Positions 6,503 to 15,790 of a stretch of DNA of 26,482 bases are shown in pieces; position 1 is the first letter of the stretch, and every line of letters starts with the position of its first letter. Position numbers and translations under genes: made by a program. The notes under the pieces are model-generated. The model had not been told where the DNA came from. It saw only the letters and a list, made by a program, of their open reading frames with translations, and did not search any database. The DNA is from CAZSHX01 sp964606895. Lineage in GTDB: Bacteria; Bacteroidota; Ignavibacteria; Kapaibacteriales; UBA2268. Location of the stretch: positions 1-26,482 of the forward strand of contig CAZSHX010000069.1 of the NCBI GenBank assembly GCA_964606895.1, written 5' to 3'.

Positions 6503-8908
6503 TTAAATTTGACTCTTGATTTTTTTGATTTTATCGGGATTGTGGGTGTAATAGGGGATGCAAAAAACAACTTCGGTGCCTTTGCCTTTTTCCGAGTTGA
6601 TTTTGATGTCGCCGCCGTGAAGCTCCATCACGTGTTGCATAATCATAGTACCAATTCCGGCACCGCCCGATTTCTTGGCAGTTGTGAAATACGGCGTTAG
6701 CATCTTGGCTTTAGTTTTGTCGTCCATGCCGGCACCGTTGTCTTTCACCGCAATATAGCCGAATCGGGAATCAGCCCTGTTGGAAATTCTGATTTTCCCG
6801 GGTTTACCCTGAAATGCTCTGATACCGTTTTCGACAGCATTTCTAACGGCACGGATGATTTTCGGTTTGTCGCAATTCACATTAAAATGCTCGGCATCAA
6901 CATCGAATTCCACGTGCGGAAACATCGCCTCGTCAAATTCGGAGCGGACTTCGTGGCATATATCATAAGAATCAACCATTTCCTTATTGACCGAATCGCT
7001 TCTGCCGACCGTAACAATATCCCTGACTCTTTGAATAAGCAGTCCCACCTGATGAATAATTTTCTTACGGCGGTCGTTATTAGTTGAGTTGAGGTCAAGG
7101 TCAAACTGCTCCGCATTCAAACGAATGGTTGAAAGATTTGTCTGCATATCGTGGGCAAGCTGTGCCCAGTTGCTGAGACGCTTTCTTTCGAGTTGCTCGG
7201 TAATGTCAATCCCTGTAACGACTAAACCCTTGTAATTGCCTGCACCGTTTCTGAGCGGAATAACAGTGCAATACCACTCGCTAACGTCAAGCCCTTTAAC
7301 GATATTCAGTTTCTGGACAATTGTATCTCTCGTGGAAAGAGCCTTTTCGACAAGCTCCAGAATCGGTTTTGTATGCTCAAGTTCGCAATAGTACTGGAAG
7401 AGTTTCCTTAATGGTACCGAGTCGGTTATACCGAGAAGAGTTTTTCCTGAACCGTTAGCACTGGTTAATCTCCCAATCTGGTCAATAACAAAAACGACAC
7501 CCGATGTCGGCAGATTCAGAACAGCACCGAGAAGCCGCTTTTGGGAACGATAGTAGGACATTAGAATAATCAACGCAAGAATCAGTAAAGTGGGAATAAG
7601 AATCCTGCCGAAATTATTAAAAAACCTGTTCACAAGCCAAAATGGGTGATTTTGCTGTTGAAGAACGATGGATGCAGTTTGAGAAGAAAATATTATATAT
7701 TTATCAGCAATATTAATTTTGGCATCTTGTTTCAGATATTCGCCAAAAGGAAGAAAGTCAGCTGACATCAGCTCGCCGTCATTTTCGCATGTTGTCACGC
7801 CATTTCTGAACATAGTAACAACCATATCCTTTTCAAGCCAGAATCCAATAGGTTCAATCAGTTCTTTGGGGAGGTTGGTATAGGTTATATTTGTAGGTCT
7901 TTTAATATTCGAATAGTCGTTAATAATCAGGGTATAATAACTTAAATTATTTTTTAAATAATAAATAGTTTTATGTTTTTTGTCAGATTTAATTATAATC
8001 CTATCGGCAGAAGTTTCAAGCCAGAATTCAGAGATAACACCACGGTCGCATTCAATAATCTGAACAAGAGAATTAGGATAAGATTTCGAAGAAGTAATAG
8101 CCGCCGCCTGCTGTCCGAAAGCCTGCAAACGAATATCATCAGCCAAAGGAATTCTTGCACCGAATTTTTCTGTTCTGTCTGCACTAACGAAATAAACAAT
8201 TCCGCTTCCTTCCTTGTTAATCACATAAGCGAAGTTAAGTTTTTTGTTCCTGCTGTCCGAGTAGTCGAGCGGAACAGCAGTCTGAACATTCCCTGCAATA
8301 AAAGACGGTTTTACAGTATTGTCTTTATCCACCGTAACAATATATAAATTTTGATTTACCATCAGCAAATATTCGTTGTTCATTGTTTTGCCGCACCATC
8401 TGGCTTCAACGGGAGCATATTGAATTATATCCCCATAAATCTCGGTAACCGAAAGCATGCTGAAAGCAGAATCTATATTAGCAAGGTAAATTCTTTCATT
8501 TTCTTTCCAAACCATTAAAATAGTTTTTTCAAGAGGATTAGAAGCTAAAATGAATGCTTCTCCGATTGTACTTCCGCGTGCGGCATTCCGAACAATACCG
8601 TTCCATGAATACAGAACTTCGGCTTCCTCTGCCCAGTTTGGCTTGATTAAAAAGCTGATGAAATTATTCTCTTTTGATTTTGTTACGACGAGTTCACTCC
8701 CCTGATAAAATTCCTGTTTGGCATAAGAGAAGGGGAAAGTGTTATCAGCTTTTAAGTCTGTTAATGAGAATAAAGAAATGGTAATCAAAAGAAAACCAAA
8801 TATTGGTTTAAAATATTGACTGAAGGGATTTACCAAATTATGTTCTTTTGTGCTTTTCAAACTAACTTTTCTCAATTTGACAAATACAAAAAACTGCAAT
8901 ACCTTCAC
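6503..8908 (-). CDS. Membrane PAS-sensor histidine kinase (orphan)
   Basis: This 801-residue sensor kinase has an N-terminal signal or anchor (FGFLLITISLFSLTDLKA, about residues 37-54). A long extracytoplasmic sensor of about 370 residues has beta-propeller-like strands. A transmembrane helix follows (ILIPTLLILALIILMSYY, about 434-454), then a cytoplasmic PAS domain (about 465-575, TSGVVFVIDQIGRLTSANGS through GLVVTGIDITEQ). The catalytic part has phospho-acceptor H586 (LAHDMQTNL), N-box N694 (RNAVENG), G1 DNGAGMD and G2 GGAGIG. No response regulator is adjacent, so its partner is elsewhere. The ATG at 8908 lies 47 bases inside ispF. A TTG at 8836, 26 bases past the ispF stop and just before the signal peptide, is a plausible alternative start. 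Confidence 0.92.
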   Translation of the reverse strand: MKVLQFFVFVKLRKVSLKSTKEHNLVNPFSQYFKPIFGFLLITISLFSLTDLKADNTFPFSYAKQEFYQGSELVVTKSKENNFISFLIKPNWAEEAEVLYSWNGIVRNAARGSTIGEAFILASNPLEKTILMVWKENERIYLANIDSAFSMLSVTEIYGDIIQYAPVEARWCGKTMNNEYLLMVNQNLYIVTVDKDNTVKPSFIAGNVQTAVPLDYSDSRNKKLNFAYVINKEGSGIVYFVSADRTEKFGARIPLADDIRLQAFGQQAAAITSSKSYPNSLVQIIECDRGVISEFWLETSADRIIIKSDKKHKTIYYLKNNLSYYTLIINDYSNIKRPTNITYTNLPKELIEPIGFWLEKDMVVTMFRNGVTTCENDGELMSADFLPFGEYLKQDAKINIADKYIIFSSQTASIVLQQQNHPFWLVNRFFNNFGRILIPTLLILALIILMSYYRSQKRLLGAVLNLPTSGVVFVIDQIGRLTSANGSGKTLLGITDSVPLRKLFQYYCELEHTKPILELVEKALSTRDTIVQKLNIVKGLDVSEWYCTVIPLRNGAGNYKGLVVTGIDITEQLERKRLSNWAQLAHDMQTNLSTIRLNAEQFDLDLNSTNNDRRKKIIHQVGLLIQRVRDIVTVGRSDSVNKEMVDSYDICHEVRSEFDEAMFPHVEFDVDAEHFNVNCDKPKIIRAVRNAVENGIRAFQGKPGKIRISNRADSRFGYIAVKDNGAGMDDKTKAKMLTPYFTTAKKSGGAGIGTMIMQHVMELHGGDIKINSEKGKGTEVVFCIPYYTHNPDKIKKIKSQI

Positions 8909-9332
8909 TTCTACCTGTGAAGCCCATTTTTTCGTTCGTTTTTGCTTTGATATTTACTTTGTCCGATTCGATTTCGCATAGCTTTGCAATGTTGTTTCTG
9001 ATGCTGTGTTTATAAATTGAAAGTTTTGGTTTTTCGAGCAGTACGGTGGCATCAATATTAATAATATTATATCCGCCATCTTTAACAAGCTGAAGAGCAT
9101 GTTCGACAAAATTAGCACTATCCATATTTTCGAATTGCTTGTCGCTATCGGGGAAAAGTTCGCCGATATCACCTTTGCCCATAGCACCCAGCAAAGCATC
9201 AACAAGGGCATGGAGCAAAGCATCGCCGTCGCTGTGGGCAATGATGCCAAAAGGAGAATCAACTTCGATTCCGCCGATGATTAATTTTTTCTCTCCGCCG
9301 AATCTGTGACTGTCGTATCCGAATCCTATCAT
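8862..9332 (-). CDS. ispF: 2-C-methyl-D-erythritol 2,4-cyclodiphosphate synthase
   Basis: IspF converts 4-diphosphocytidyl-2-C-methylerythritol 2-phosphate to the cyclodiphosphate in the non-mevalonate isoprenoid pathway. It acts as a trimer with one metal site per subunit. The 156-residue length is standard. The metal ligands D7, H9 (GYDSHRF) and H41 (HSDGDALLHA) are present, as are the family blocks GAMGKGDIGELFPDSD and the C-terminal KAKTNEKMGFTGR. The ATG start is unambiguous because the family begins right at this motif. It is the first gene of a minus-strand unit continuing into the histidine kinase. No other methylerythritol pathway gene is in the window. Confidence 0.97.
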   Translation of the reverse strand: MIGFGYDSHRFGGEKKLIIGGIEVDSPFGIIAHSDGDALLHALVDALLGAMGKGDIGELFPDSDKQFENMDSANFVEHALQLVKDGGYNIINIDATVLLEKPKLSIYKHSIRNNIAKLCEIESDKVNIKAKTNEKMGFTGRSEGIAVFCICQIEKS

Positions 9333-9508
9333 CGTAAAAGTGCCGTAAAGTTAAGTAAATTGCAAATCAGTCGCTTATTTTAATCTTCAAATCAACACGA
9401 CTACACAAATATATTGAAAATAATTGTTTTAATTAGAAAAAAATATTATATTATTTTTTAATCATGACTTTTTTTTATCATTTAGTACAATTTACGGGGT
9501 TAAAAAAT

Positions 9509-11314
9509 ATGAGCTATAAAACAATTCCCGAAATGTTTTTCTCGACTTGCAATAAATATAATTCAGATAGAATAGCTTTCAGATATAAAAAAGATGGAGT
9601 TTATACAGGTGTTTCTTATGGTGAGCTTAAAGAAAAAGTTGAGTGCTTTGCCCTTGGTTTGCTTCATTTAGGAATTAAACACAAAGACCGTGTAGGTATT
9701 GTTTCAGAAAATCGTATTGAATGGGCTATAGCTGATTTTGCTATAACATCAATAGGTGCTGTTGATGTACCAATCTTTCCGACACTGACTTCTAAGCAGG
9801 AGGAGTATATTTACAATGATTGCGAAGTCTCTGCAATTGTTGTTTCGAATAGTTTTCAGCTTGGAAAGGTTCTTGAATTCAAGGATAGAATTGATTCATT
9901 AAGGCATATTATTGTTATGAATGACGAATTTATTACTCATGATGTTTCTGTTATCTCCATGAATGATGTAATAAAAAGAGGTGCAGAACTGAAACCTGCA
10001 AAGGAGAGAAGTCTGATAATTAATGAAATGTACGCAAAAATTCAGCCTGAAGATTTGCTGACTCTTATCTACACAAGCGGAACAACAGGTAATCCCAAAG
10101 GCGTGATGTTAACACAGGATAATGTTGTCTCAAATATTTTAGCCGCCATTGAAGTTGTTGTTTTTACCGAAAATGACAGGTTCCTTACTTATCTTCCCTG
10201 GTGCCACTCTTACGAAAGAACAACAGGATATTATGCCGCATTTTCCTGCGGAGCTACAATTGCATTTGCCGAAGGACTCGAAACCATAGGTACAAACATC
10301 AAAGAGATTAAACCAACTTTGATGACAACCGTCCCCAGACTTCTTGAAATGGTTATGAAAAAGATTATTTCTAACATGGAAAAAGAATCATCAGCCAAGC
10401 AAAAGATATTCAATTGGGCACTTGAAATCGGCGTTCAATATGTACGGGCAAAATATTCAGGAAATTTAACATTTATGCTGAAATCAAAATATAAGATTGC
10501 CGATAAACTTGTTTTTTCAAAAATCAGAGAGAAAATCGGAGTTGACTATATCAGATTTATGTCAGGCGGAGCCGCTTTACTTCCGAATGTTTGTGAGTTT
10601 TTTCTCTCAATCGGTTATTTTGTAATTGAAGGATATGGTCTGACAGAAACTTCGCCTATCGTTTCAGCAAGTGATTTAGTCCGCTATGAGGTTGGTACTG
10701 TCGGCAAACCTCTGCCAAAAGTAGAAGTTAAATTTGCTTTTGACGGAGAACTTCTTGTTAGAGGTCCAAACGTTATGAAGGGCTACTGGAACGACCCTAT
10801 TGCCACAAAAGAAGCTATTGACGAGGAAGGATGGCTTTATTCGGGAGATATTGGAATCTTAACCGAAAGGCAAAATATAAAGATTACCGACAGAAAGAAA
10901 AATATTTTCGTTAGTAGCGGCGGCAAAAATATTGCTCCCCAGCCGATTGAAGACATGCTTGCTCAAAGTCCTTATATTGAGCAGTGCCTGCTGATCGGTG
11001 AAAACAGAGAATATCTTACGGCGTTGATAACACCTGACTTCGACGAACTTACGAAAATAGCTGATAATTTTGGAATTCAGTTTTCCGTTCCGACAGAACT
11101 TATATTGAATAAGCAAATTATTAATGCCATTAAAAATGATATTGACAGATTGCTTAAAGATTTGTCGAAATATGAAAGAGTAAGAAAATTCTCTTTGCTT
11201 TCCGAACCATTTTCAGTTGAAAGCGGCGAACTTACTCCAAAACTGAGCATTAAGCGGCATGTTGTCGAAAGAAAATACAACCATTTGATTGAAGCTATGT
11301 ATGATGTGAAGTAA
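9509..11314 (+). CDS. Long-chain fatty acid-CoA ligase (AMP-forming)
   Basis: The enzyme activates long-chain fatty acids to acyl-CoA through an acyl-adenylate. From ATG 9509 it is 601 residues, usual for the bacterial FAA1/FadD15-like group. The upstream ATG at 9464 would add 15 untypical residues (MTFFYHLVQF), so I prefer MSYKTIPEMF. Seen in order: P-loop-like LIYTSGTTGNPKGVMLT (about residue 187 on), YLPWCHSYERT, IEGYGLTETSP, YSGDIG, and DRKKNIFVSSGGKNIAPQPIE with the adenylation-linker DRK. Membrane segments are absent, so it is soluble or peripheral. It is divergently oriented from ispF across a 176-base AT-rich gap. Its stop codon directly abuts the stop of the rel gene on the other strand, with no room for a separate terminator. 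Confidence 0.95.
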   Translation: MSYKTIPEMFFSTCNKYNSDRIAFRYKKDGVYTGVSYGELKEKVECFALGLLHLGIKHKDRVGIVSENRIEWAIADFAITSIGAVDVPIFPTLTSKQEEYIYNDCEVSAIVVSNSFQLGKVLEFKDRIDSLRHIIVMNDEFITHDVSVISMNDVIKRGAELKPAKERSLIINEMYAKIQPEDLLTLIYTSGTTGNPKGVMLTQDNVVSNILAAIEVVVFTENDRFLTYLPWCHSYERTTGYYAAFSCGATIAFAEGLETIGTNIKEIKPTLMTTVPRLLEMVMKKIISNMEKESSAKQKIFNWALEIGVQYVRAKYSGNLTFMLKSKYKIADKLVFSKIREKIGVDYIRFMSGGAALLPNVCEFFLSIGYFVIEGYGLTETSPIVSASDLVRYEVGTVGKPLPKVEVKFAFDGELLVRGPNVMKGYWNDPIATKEAIDEEGWLYSGDIGILTERQNIKITDRKKNIFVSSGGKNIAPQPIEDMLAQSPYIEQCLLIGENREYLTALITPDFDELTKIADNFGIQFSVPTELILNKQIINAIKNDIDRLLKDLSKYERVRKFSLLSEPFSVESGELTPKLSIKRHVVERKYNHLIEAMYDVK

Positions 11315-13522
11315 TCAGTCTAAAACTCTGTCCACTTTTTTTACATCTTTGATTGATTCAAGCGTTTCAATTAATTTATTGATTTGCTGGTTGTTACGTA
11401 CCTGAATCGTCAGATGTCCCGTAATGTAATTATCTTTGGTCGAGAAATTTATAGATTTCAGTCTGGTATCTGCCAAAAGAAGTATATTGCTTGTGATTTC
11501 GCTGATAACCTCAGAAGTATCATTGGCAGTGATTTTTATTTTGGATGTAAAAATTTCATCAGGAAGGGAATACCATTCAATATTGAATTTTGCTGAATTC
11601 AATTCTTTCATCATTTTGATGTACTTTTTGCATTCGCTTCTGTGAACTTCAACATTTTTACCGTCGTTCATAATGCCATAAATCTTATCACCGCGTACAG
11701 GATGGCAACACGTTGCAAAGACAACAGGAGCATCGAATTCCTTCAATTCGCAGGTTTCGGCTTCTTTCTGATTGTCAATCTTATGATTATTGAGTTTACT
11801 GAGAACTATTTTTAATATTTGTTCTTTATCAATTATATCATCGTGAATAGCACAAAGAAACTCTTCCTCATTCAGATAGCCCATAACTTCAATAATTTTA
11901 TTAATCTGCTTGTTAGTCAATTCATTGGGAAATTCTTTATTCCAAGCGGCTAAAGTGCTTTTTCCTGAACTTATTTTCTTTTTGAGTTCTTCTTTTAAAT
12001 ACTTCAGGATTGCTGTACGTGCTTTGGTTGTAACCACATAGCCAAGCCATTCTTTCTTCGGTTTTGTGTTTTTTGAAGTTAGTATTTCCACTTTATCGCC
12101 GCTGTTGAGTTTGTAATTCAGCGGAACAATCTTTCCGTTGATTTTCGCACCGATGCAGGAAAATCCCAAATTGCTGTGAACAGCGAATGCGAAATCGAGT
12201 GGCGATGAGTCTTTCGGTAGAACGCGGAATTCATCGCTCGGAGTGAAAACATAAATTTCGTCAAGTTGCAAATTGATTCTCAATTTCTCCAAGAAATCGC
12301 CAGTCGGTTCTGATGCGGCAGTTTCAAAGATTTGTCTGACGGATTCCATCCAGTCTTCAATGTTCTTAGTTTCAAGAAACGAATTTTCAGGAAGTGTTCC
12401 TCTTTTATAGTTAAAATGAGCGGCAACACCTTTTTCTGCAACTTCGTGCATATTGCGGGTTCTGATTTGAACTTCAACAGGTTTGTTGTCAACTCCGAAG
12501 AAAGCTACGTGAAGCGATTGATAACCATTTTTTTTCGGCTGAGAAATATAATTTTTAAATGTTTCGGGTACCTGCCTGTATAGTTTTGAAATAATGCCGT
12601 AAGTAATGAAGCAATAGTTTGTATCATCTGTTTCGAGAATTATTCTTATGGCAAACAAGTCGTAAAGCTCGTCCATCGGCTTTTCACGAATTATTGTTTT
12701 ATTGAAAATCGAATAAATATGCTTTGCTCTGCCGCTGATTTCAAACAATGTGTTGTTTGCTTTGAACAGTTCATTGTTGTTCATTGTATGGATAATTGGC
12801 TTAGTAAAACTTCTGATATACTCTTCCCGTTCTTCCCTTTTAAGCTGAAGGGCACGGTTAATTTCGTCGAAAGTCGTAGGATTAAGGTATTTGAAGCTTA
12901 AATCTTCTAACTGCCATTTAGCATTACCAATACCAAAGCGGTGGGCAAAAGGAGCATAAATCTCAAGTGTTTCTTCGGCTATTCTCTTTTGCTTTGCCGG
13001 CTCCAGATAGTCCAGTGTTTTCATGTTGTGGAGTCTGTCTGCAATTTTAATAAGAATTATTCTAACATCTTTGAACAATGAAACGAGAAGTTTCCGATAG
13101 TTTTCGAGATGTGCAGGGCTATGAGTTTCAATCGTTTGAATCTTCGAAACCCCATCAACCAAATCGGCAATGTAGGAACCAAACTCGGAACGGATATCTT
13201 CGATTGTATATTTATCGCTTTCAATGGGTATATCGTGCAGAAGGGCAACGATAACAGATGTGTCGTCCAAAGGAATTTCGCCTGCAACAATATTGGCAAC
13301 TGCCAGAGGATGGGCATAAAAGCTTTCGCCTGATTTTCTGACCTTGCTCCCGTAGGCTTCTTTGTTGATGTGATAGGCTCTGATTATCAGCTTATCTCGG
13401 ACGGTTTTAAGGTGTTTGTGGCAGTTTTCCAAAAGAAGCTCCAAAGGGTCCTTAGGTTTTTCCTTAGAACTCTCTTTTTTTTCCTGCACAAAAGGAAGCC
13501 ATTTTGGGGGCCAGAGTTGCAT
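11315..13522 (-). CDS. Bifunctional-type RelA/SpoT (Rel) (p)ppGpp enzyme
   Basis: This 735-residue long RSH protein controls the stringent response alarmone. Domains in order are: HD hydrolase (YAHPLAVAN, LLHD at H96-D97, IADRLHNMKTL); synthetase (YDLFAIRII, SQPKKNGYQSLHV, VEVQIRTRNMHEVAEKGVAAH); TGS (DEIYVFTPSDEFRVLPKDSS); a helical/Zn-finger region with ATCCHPVRGDKI; and a C-terminal ACT domain. The synthetase residues (Asp of YDLFAIR, Tyr of NGYQ, Glu of EVQIRT) are intact. In the HD domain the usual HDxxEDT motif reads HDIPIESD with an extra residue, so the catalytic Glu-Asp pair is disturbed. The enzyme may be synthetase-biased. It is transcribed divergently from the M32 peptidase gene and ends tail-to-tail with the acyl-CoA ligase gene. 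Confidence 0.95.
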   Translation of the reverse strand: MQLWPPKWLPFVQEKKESSKEKPKDPLELLLENCHKHLKTVRDKLIIRAYHINKEAYGSKVRKSGESFYAHPLAVANIVAGEIPLDDTSVIVALLHDIPIESDKYTIEDIRSEFGSYIADLVDGVSKIQTIETHSPAHLENYRKLLVSLFKDVRIILIKIADRLHNMKTLDYLEPAKQKRIAEETLEIYAPFAHRFGIGNAKWQLEDLSFKYLNPTTFDEINRALQLKREEREEYIRSFTKPIIHTMNNNELFKANNTLFEISGRAKHIYSIFNKTIIREKPMDELYDLFAIRIILETDDTNYCFITYGIISKLYRQVPETFKNYISQPKKNGYQSLHVAFFGVDNKPVEVQIRTRNMHEVAEKGVAAHFNYKRGTLPENSFLETKNIEDWMESVRQIFETAASEPTGDFLEKLRINLQLDEIYVFTPSDEFRVLPKDSSPLDFAFAVHSNLGFSCIGAKINGKIVPLNYKLNSGDKVEILTSKNTKPKKEWLGYVVTTKARTAILKYLKEELKKKISSGKSTLAAWNKEFPNELTNKQINKIIEVMGYLNEEEFLCAIHDDIIDKEQILKIVLSKLNNHKIDNQKEAETCELKEFDAPVVFATCCHPVRGDKIYGIMNDGKNVEVHRSECKKYIKMMKELNSAKFNIEWYSLPDEIFTSKIKITANDTSEVISEITSNILLLADTRLKSINFSTKDNYITGHLTIQVRNNQQINKLIETLESIKDVKKVDRVLD

Positions 13523-13636
13523 TTAATCTTTCAAATATCACAAAAAGTAAAATACAAATTTAATGGTTTAACTGAAAAGAAAAAGGAAAAATGTTATTTA
13601 TTTTTGATAATGACTAATTATTATTCTATTTTTTAA

Positions 13637-13644
13637 TATATTTG
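13637..13644 (+). promoter_or_regulatory. Possible Bacteroidota-type -7 element upstream of the M32 peptidase gene
   Basis: TATATTTG fits the TAnnTTTG -7 consensus of Bacteroidota housekeeping promoters and lies 29 bases before the ATG at 13674. I do not see a well-spaced -33 TTTG, so this is weak. Confidence 0.25.
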
Positions 13645-13673
13645 TTCTTTGTGTCTAATATACTGAATTAAAT

Positions 13674-15188
13674 ATGATTAGAGAACACAGCAATTTTAGT
13701 CATCCGTTGATGAAAAAAGTGATTGAATTCATGAATTCAATCAAAGACATTCAAAATGCTTCTGCCCTGCTTTCATGGGATCAGGAGACCTATATGCCCA
13801 AGGGTGCCACCTTCAGTCGGGCAAAACAGATTTCCTCTCTGGATAAAACAGTTCATGCCCTGATGACAAGCCCGAATGCAAAAGAGCTAAGAAGTGAATT
13901 GGAATCTGCTCCCGATGAATTTGATGACTTAGCGAAAAGAATGATTGAGCTTTATATCACCGAATTCGACAGAGCAAACAAGCTGTCTCCTGAATTTGTT
14001 AGTGAACTTTCCGAAACACAGGCTCTTGCTTTGGACAAATGGAAAAGGGCAAGAATTGAGTCGGATTTCTCGATTTTCGAGAATAGTTTGGAGCATCTTG
14101 TTGAATTAAAACTAAAGCATTCTGAGTTCCTCGGCTATAAAAATAATCCTTATGATGCTCTCCTCGATTTGTATGAACCGGGTGCAACTTTTTTACAATT
14201 GGACGAACTGTTTAATTCAATAAAAACTAAAACAATAATCTTGCTCGACAGCATTGATTTTGAGCAAAATGAGAAATTGGACTGCCTCAGCAAAAACTAT
14301 CCAAAAGAAGCTCAGCTGAACCTTGCAAAATATATATCCAAAAAGATGTGCTTCGACTTTGTCCACGGCAGGCTCGATGTTTCGGCTCATCCCTTCACAA
14401 CTTCATTTTCGGTGAATGATGTTAGAATAACAACAAGAATTAACGAAAACAATATTTTGCCTTCATTATTTGCAGTGATTCACGAAACAGGGCACGGACT
14501 CTACGAGCAGGGATTCGACAGTTCGCTTGAACGTACGTTTGCCGCTGAAGGCTCTTCCTTTGGCATTCATGAGTCGCAGTCCCTAATCTGGGAAAACAAC
14601 ATAGCCCGCTCCAGAGAATTCAGCCGCTGGCTTTTACCAGTGCTAAAAGAGATGTTCCCAGAGCAGTTCCGTGGCTTGTCTGCCGAAGAGTTATACCGTG
14701 CACTGAACAGGATTTCGCCAAGTCAGATAAGGGTTGAATCCGACGAGCTGACTTACAATATGCACGTCATACTACGTTTCGAAATCGAGAATGCACTGCT
14801 CAACCGAAAGCTGAAGGTATGCCGCATTCCGGAGATATGGAATGAAAAGATGAAGGAGTATCTCGGCATCTATCCCGTGGACGATTCGAAGGGGTGCTTG
14901 CAGGATATTCACTGGTCGCTTGGCAGTTTCGGCTATTTCCCGACCTACACACTCGGAAAACTGTATTCTGCAATGATTTGGAAGGAACTCTGCAAGGAAA
15001 TGCCCGAAACATCCGAAAACATTAAATTCGGGAATCTTTTGCCAATTCGGAAATGGCTGAAAGAAAAAATTCATAAGTTCGGCAGAACCAAGAAACCAGC
15101 CGAATTACTAAAGGAAATTACAGGCGAATCACTGAATGCAAATCCCTTTTTTGAATACATAGTTCAGAAGATTGAGACGATTTATTAG
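13674..15188 (+). CDS. M32-family metallocarboxypeptidase (carboxypeptidase Taq type)
   Basis: This cytoplasmic zinc carboxypeptidase removes C-terminal residues from peptides. The 504-residue length matches the family. Zn-binding HEXXH is HETGH at H270-H274 with catalytic E271, and the third ligand E300 lies in GIHESQSLIWEN. Other family blocks are ALLSWDQETYMPKGA near the N-terminus, VSAHPFTTSF, IRVESDELTYNMHVILRFEIE and DIHWSLGSFGYFPTYTLG. The start is either ATG 13674 or the internal ATG at 13710, which would give an N-terminus typical of the family. No Shine-Dalgarno is visible for either. The stop is followed immediately by an ATG in the same frame family, but the lipoprotein there more likely starts at 15261. 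Confidence 0.95.
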   Translation: MIREHSNFSHPLMKKVIEFMNSIKDIQNASALLSWDQETYMPKGATFSRAKQISSLDKTVHALMTSPNAKELRSELESAPDEFDDLAKRMIELYITEFDRANKLSPEFVSELSETQALALDKWKRARIESDFSIFENSLEHLVELKLKHSEFLGYKNNPYDALLDLYEPGATFLQLDELFNSIKTKTIILLDSIDFEQNEKLDCLSKNYPKEAQLNLAKYISKKMCFDFVHGRLDVSAHPFTTSFSVNDVRITTRINENNILPSLFAVIHETGHGLYEQGFDSSLERTFAAEGSSFGIHESQSLIWENNIARSREFSRWLLPVLKEMFPEQFRGLSAEELYRALNRISPSQIRVESDELTYNMHVILRFEIENALLNRKLKVCRIPEIWNEKMKEYLGIYPVDDSKGCLQDIHWSLGSFGYFPTYTLGKLYSAMIWKELCKEMPETSENIKFGNLLPIRKWLKEKIHKFGRTKKPAELLKEITGESLNANPFFEYIVQKIETIY

Positions 15189-15260
15189 ATGTTGCTTAAA
15201 ATAAAAATATTGAATAAGAAATGGATTGAACCAATGGGAAAAATAAAATTTTTGAATAAT

Positions 15261-15722
15261 ATGAAACAAACAGTATCATTCGCATTTCTACTTTTTGCAC
15301 TGTTAGCTTGTAGTAGCTACGAAAAGAGTATTCCTGAAAAGTTAAGAAATTTTGCTGATGATATTACAACCAATCCTCAAAAGCTTAGAAATTTAAAGGG
15401 TAATTTTCCTGATTTCTATAATCCAGATTGTATTTCAAAAGATTTGACTGATTCTATAACGGTAGATGAGTTGGTAAATTTTATTAATTTGGATTTTAAC
15501 TTCATCAAAGAGAATTATCATTTTCAGTATTATACTCATCAAAGTAAAAGTTATATTCAATGGATTAAAACTCAAAGAAAATGTAGTTGTTCGATTGATT
15601 CTATAGATTTTCTTAGTTTGTACATGAAAAAAACAGAATATCAGATAGAGTTGATCTTTTTCCAGTGCGATTCAACCTACAAAATTTTTTATATAAATGG
15701 TTTAACACCGATAAGTATGTAA
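15261..15722 (+). CDS. Small Cys-rich lipoprotein, paralog 1
   Basis: From ATG 15261 the product is 153 residues with a textbook lipoprotein signal: MKQTVSFAFLLFALLAC, lipobox LLAC, followed by SSYEKS. Upstream ATGs (15189, 15234) would place about 25 non-signal residues in front. The mature part shares a pattern with the next two genes: (E)KSIPEKLRNFA, a DFYNPDC motif, CSCSIDSID and FQCDSTYKIF. The four conserved mature cysteines (NPDC, CxC, CDS) could form two disulfides. The function is unknown. It is the first of a tandem family that lies directly behind the peptidase gene. Confidence 0.8.
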   Translation: MKQTVSFAFLLFALLACSSYEKSIPEKLRNFADDITTNPQKLRNLKGNFPDFYNPDCISKDLTDSITVDELVNFINLDFNFIKENYHFQYYTHQSKSYIQWIKTQRKCSCSIDSIDFLSLYMKKTEYQIELIFFQCDSTYKIFYINGLTPISM

Positions 15723-15790
15723 TACATTTTCTAATTTTTTGAATTTAGACTGAACTTGTATAAAGAGGAATAGAATTATGAATGAAATTT

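Noticed and set aside
11300..11330. Bidirectional terminator between the acyl-CoA ligase and rel genes
   Set aside because: The stop codons abut directly and I could not find a stem-loop with T-tract at the junction.
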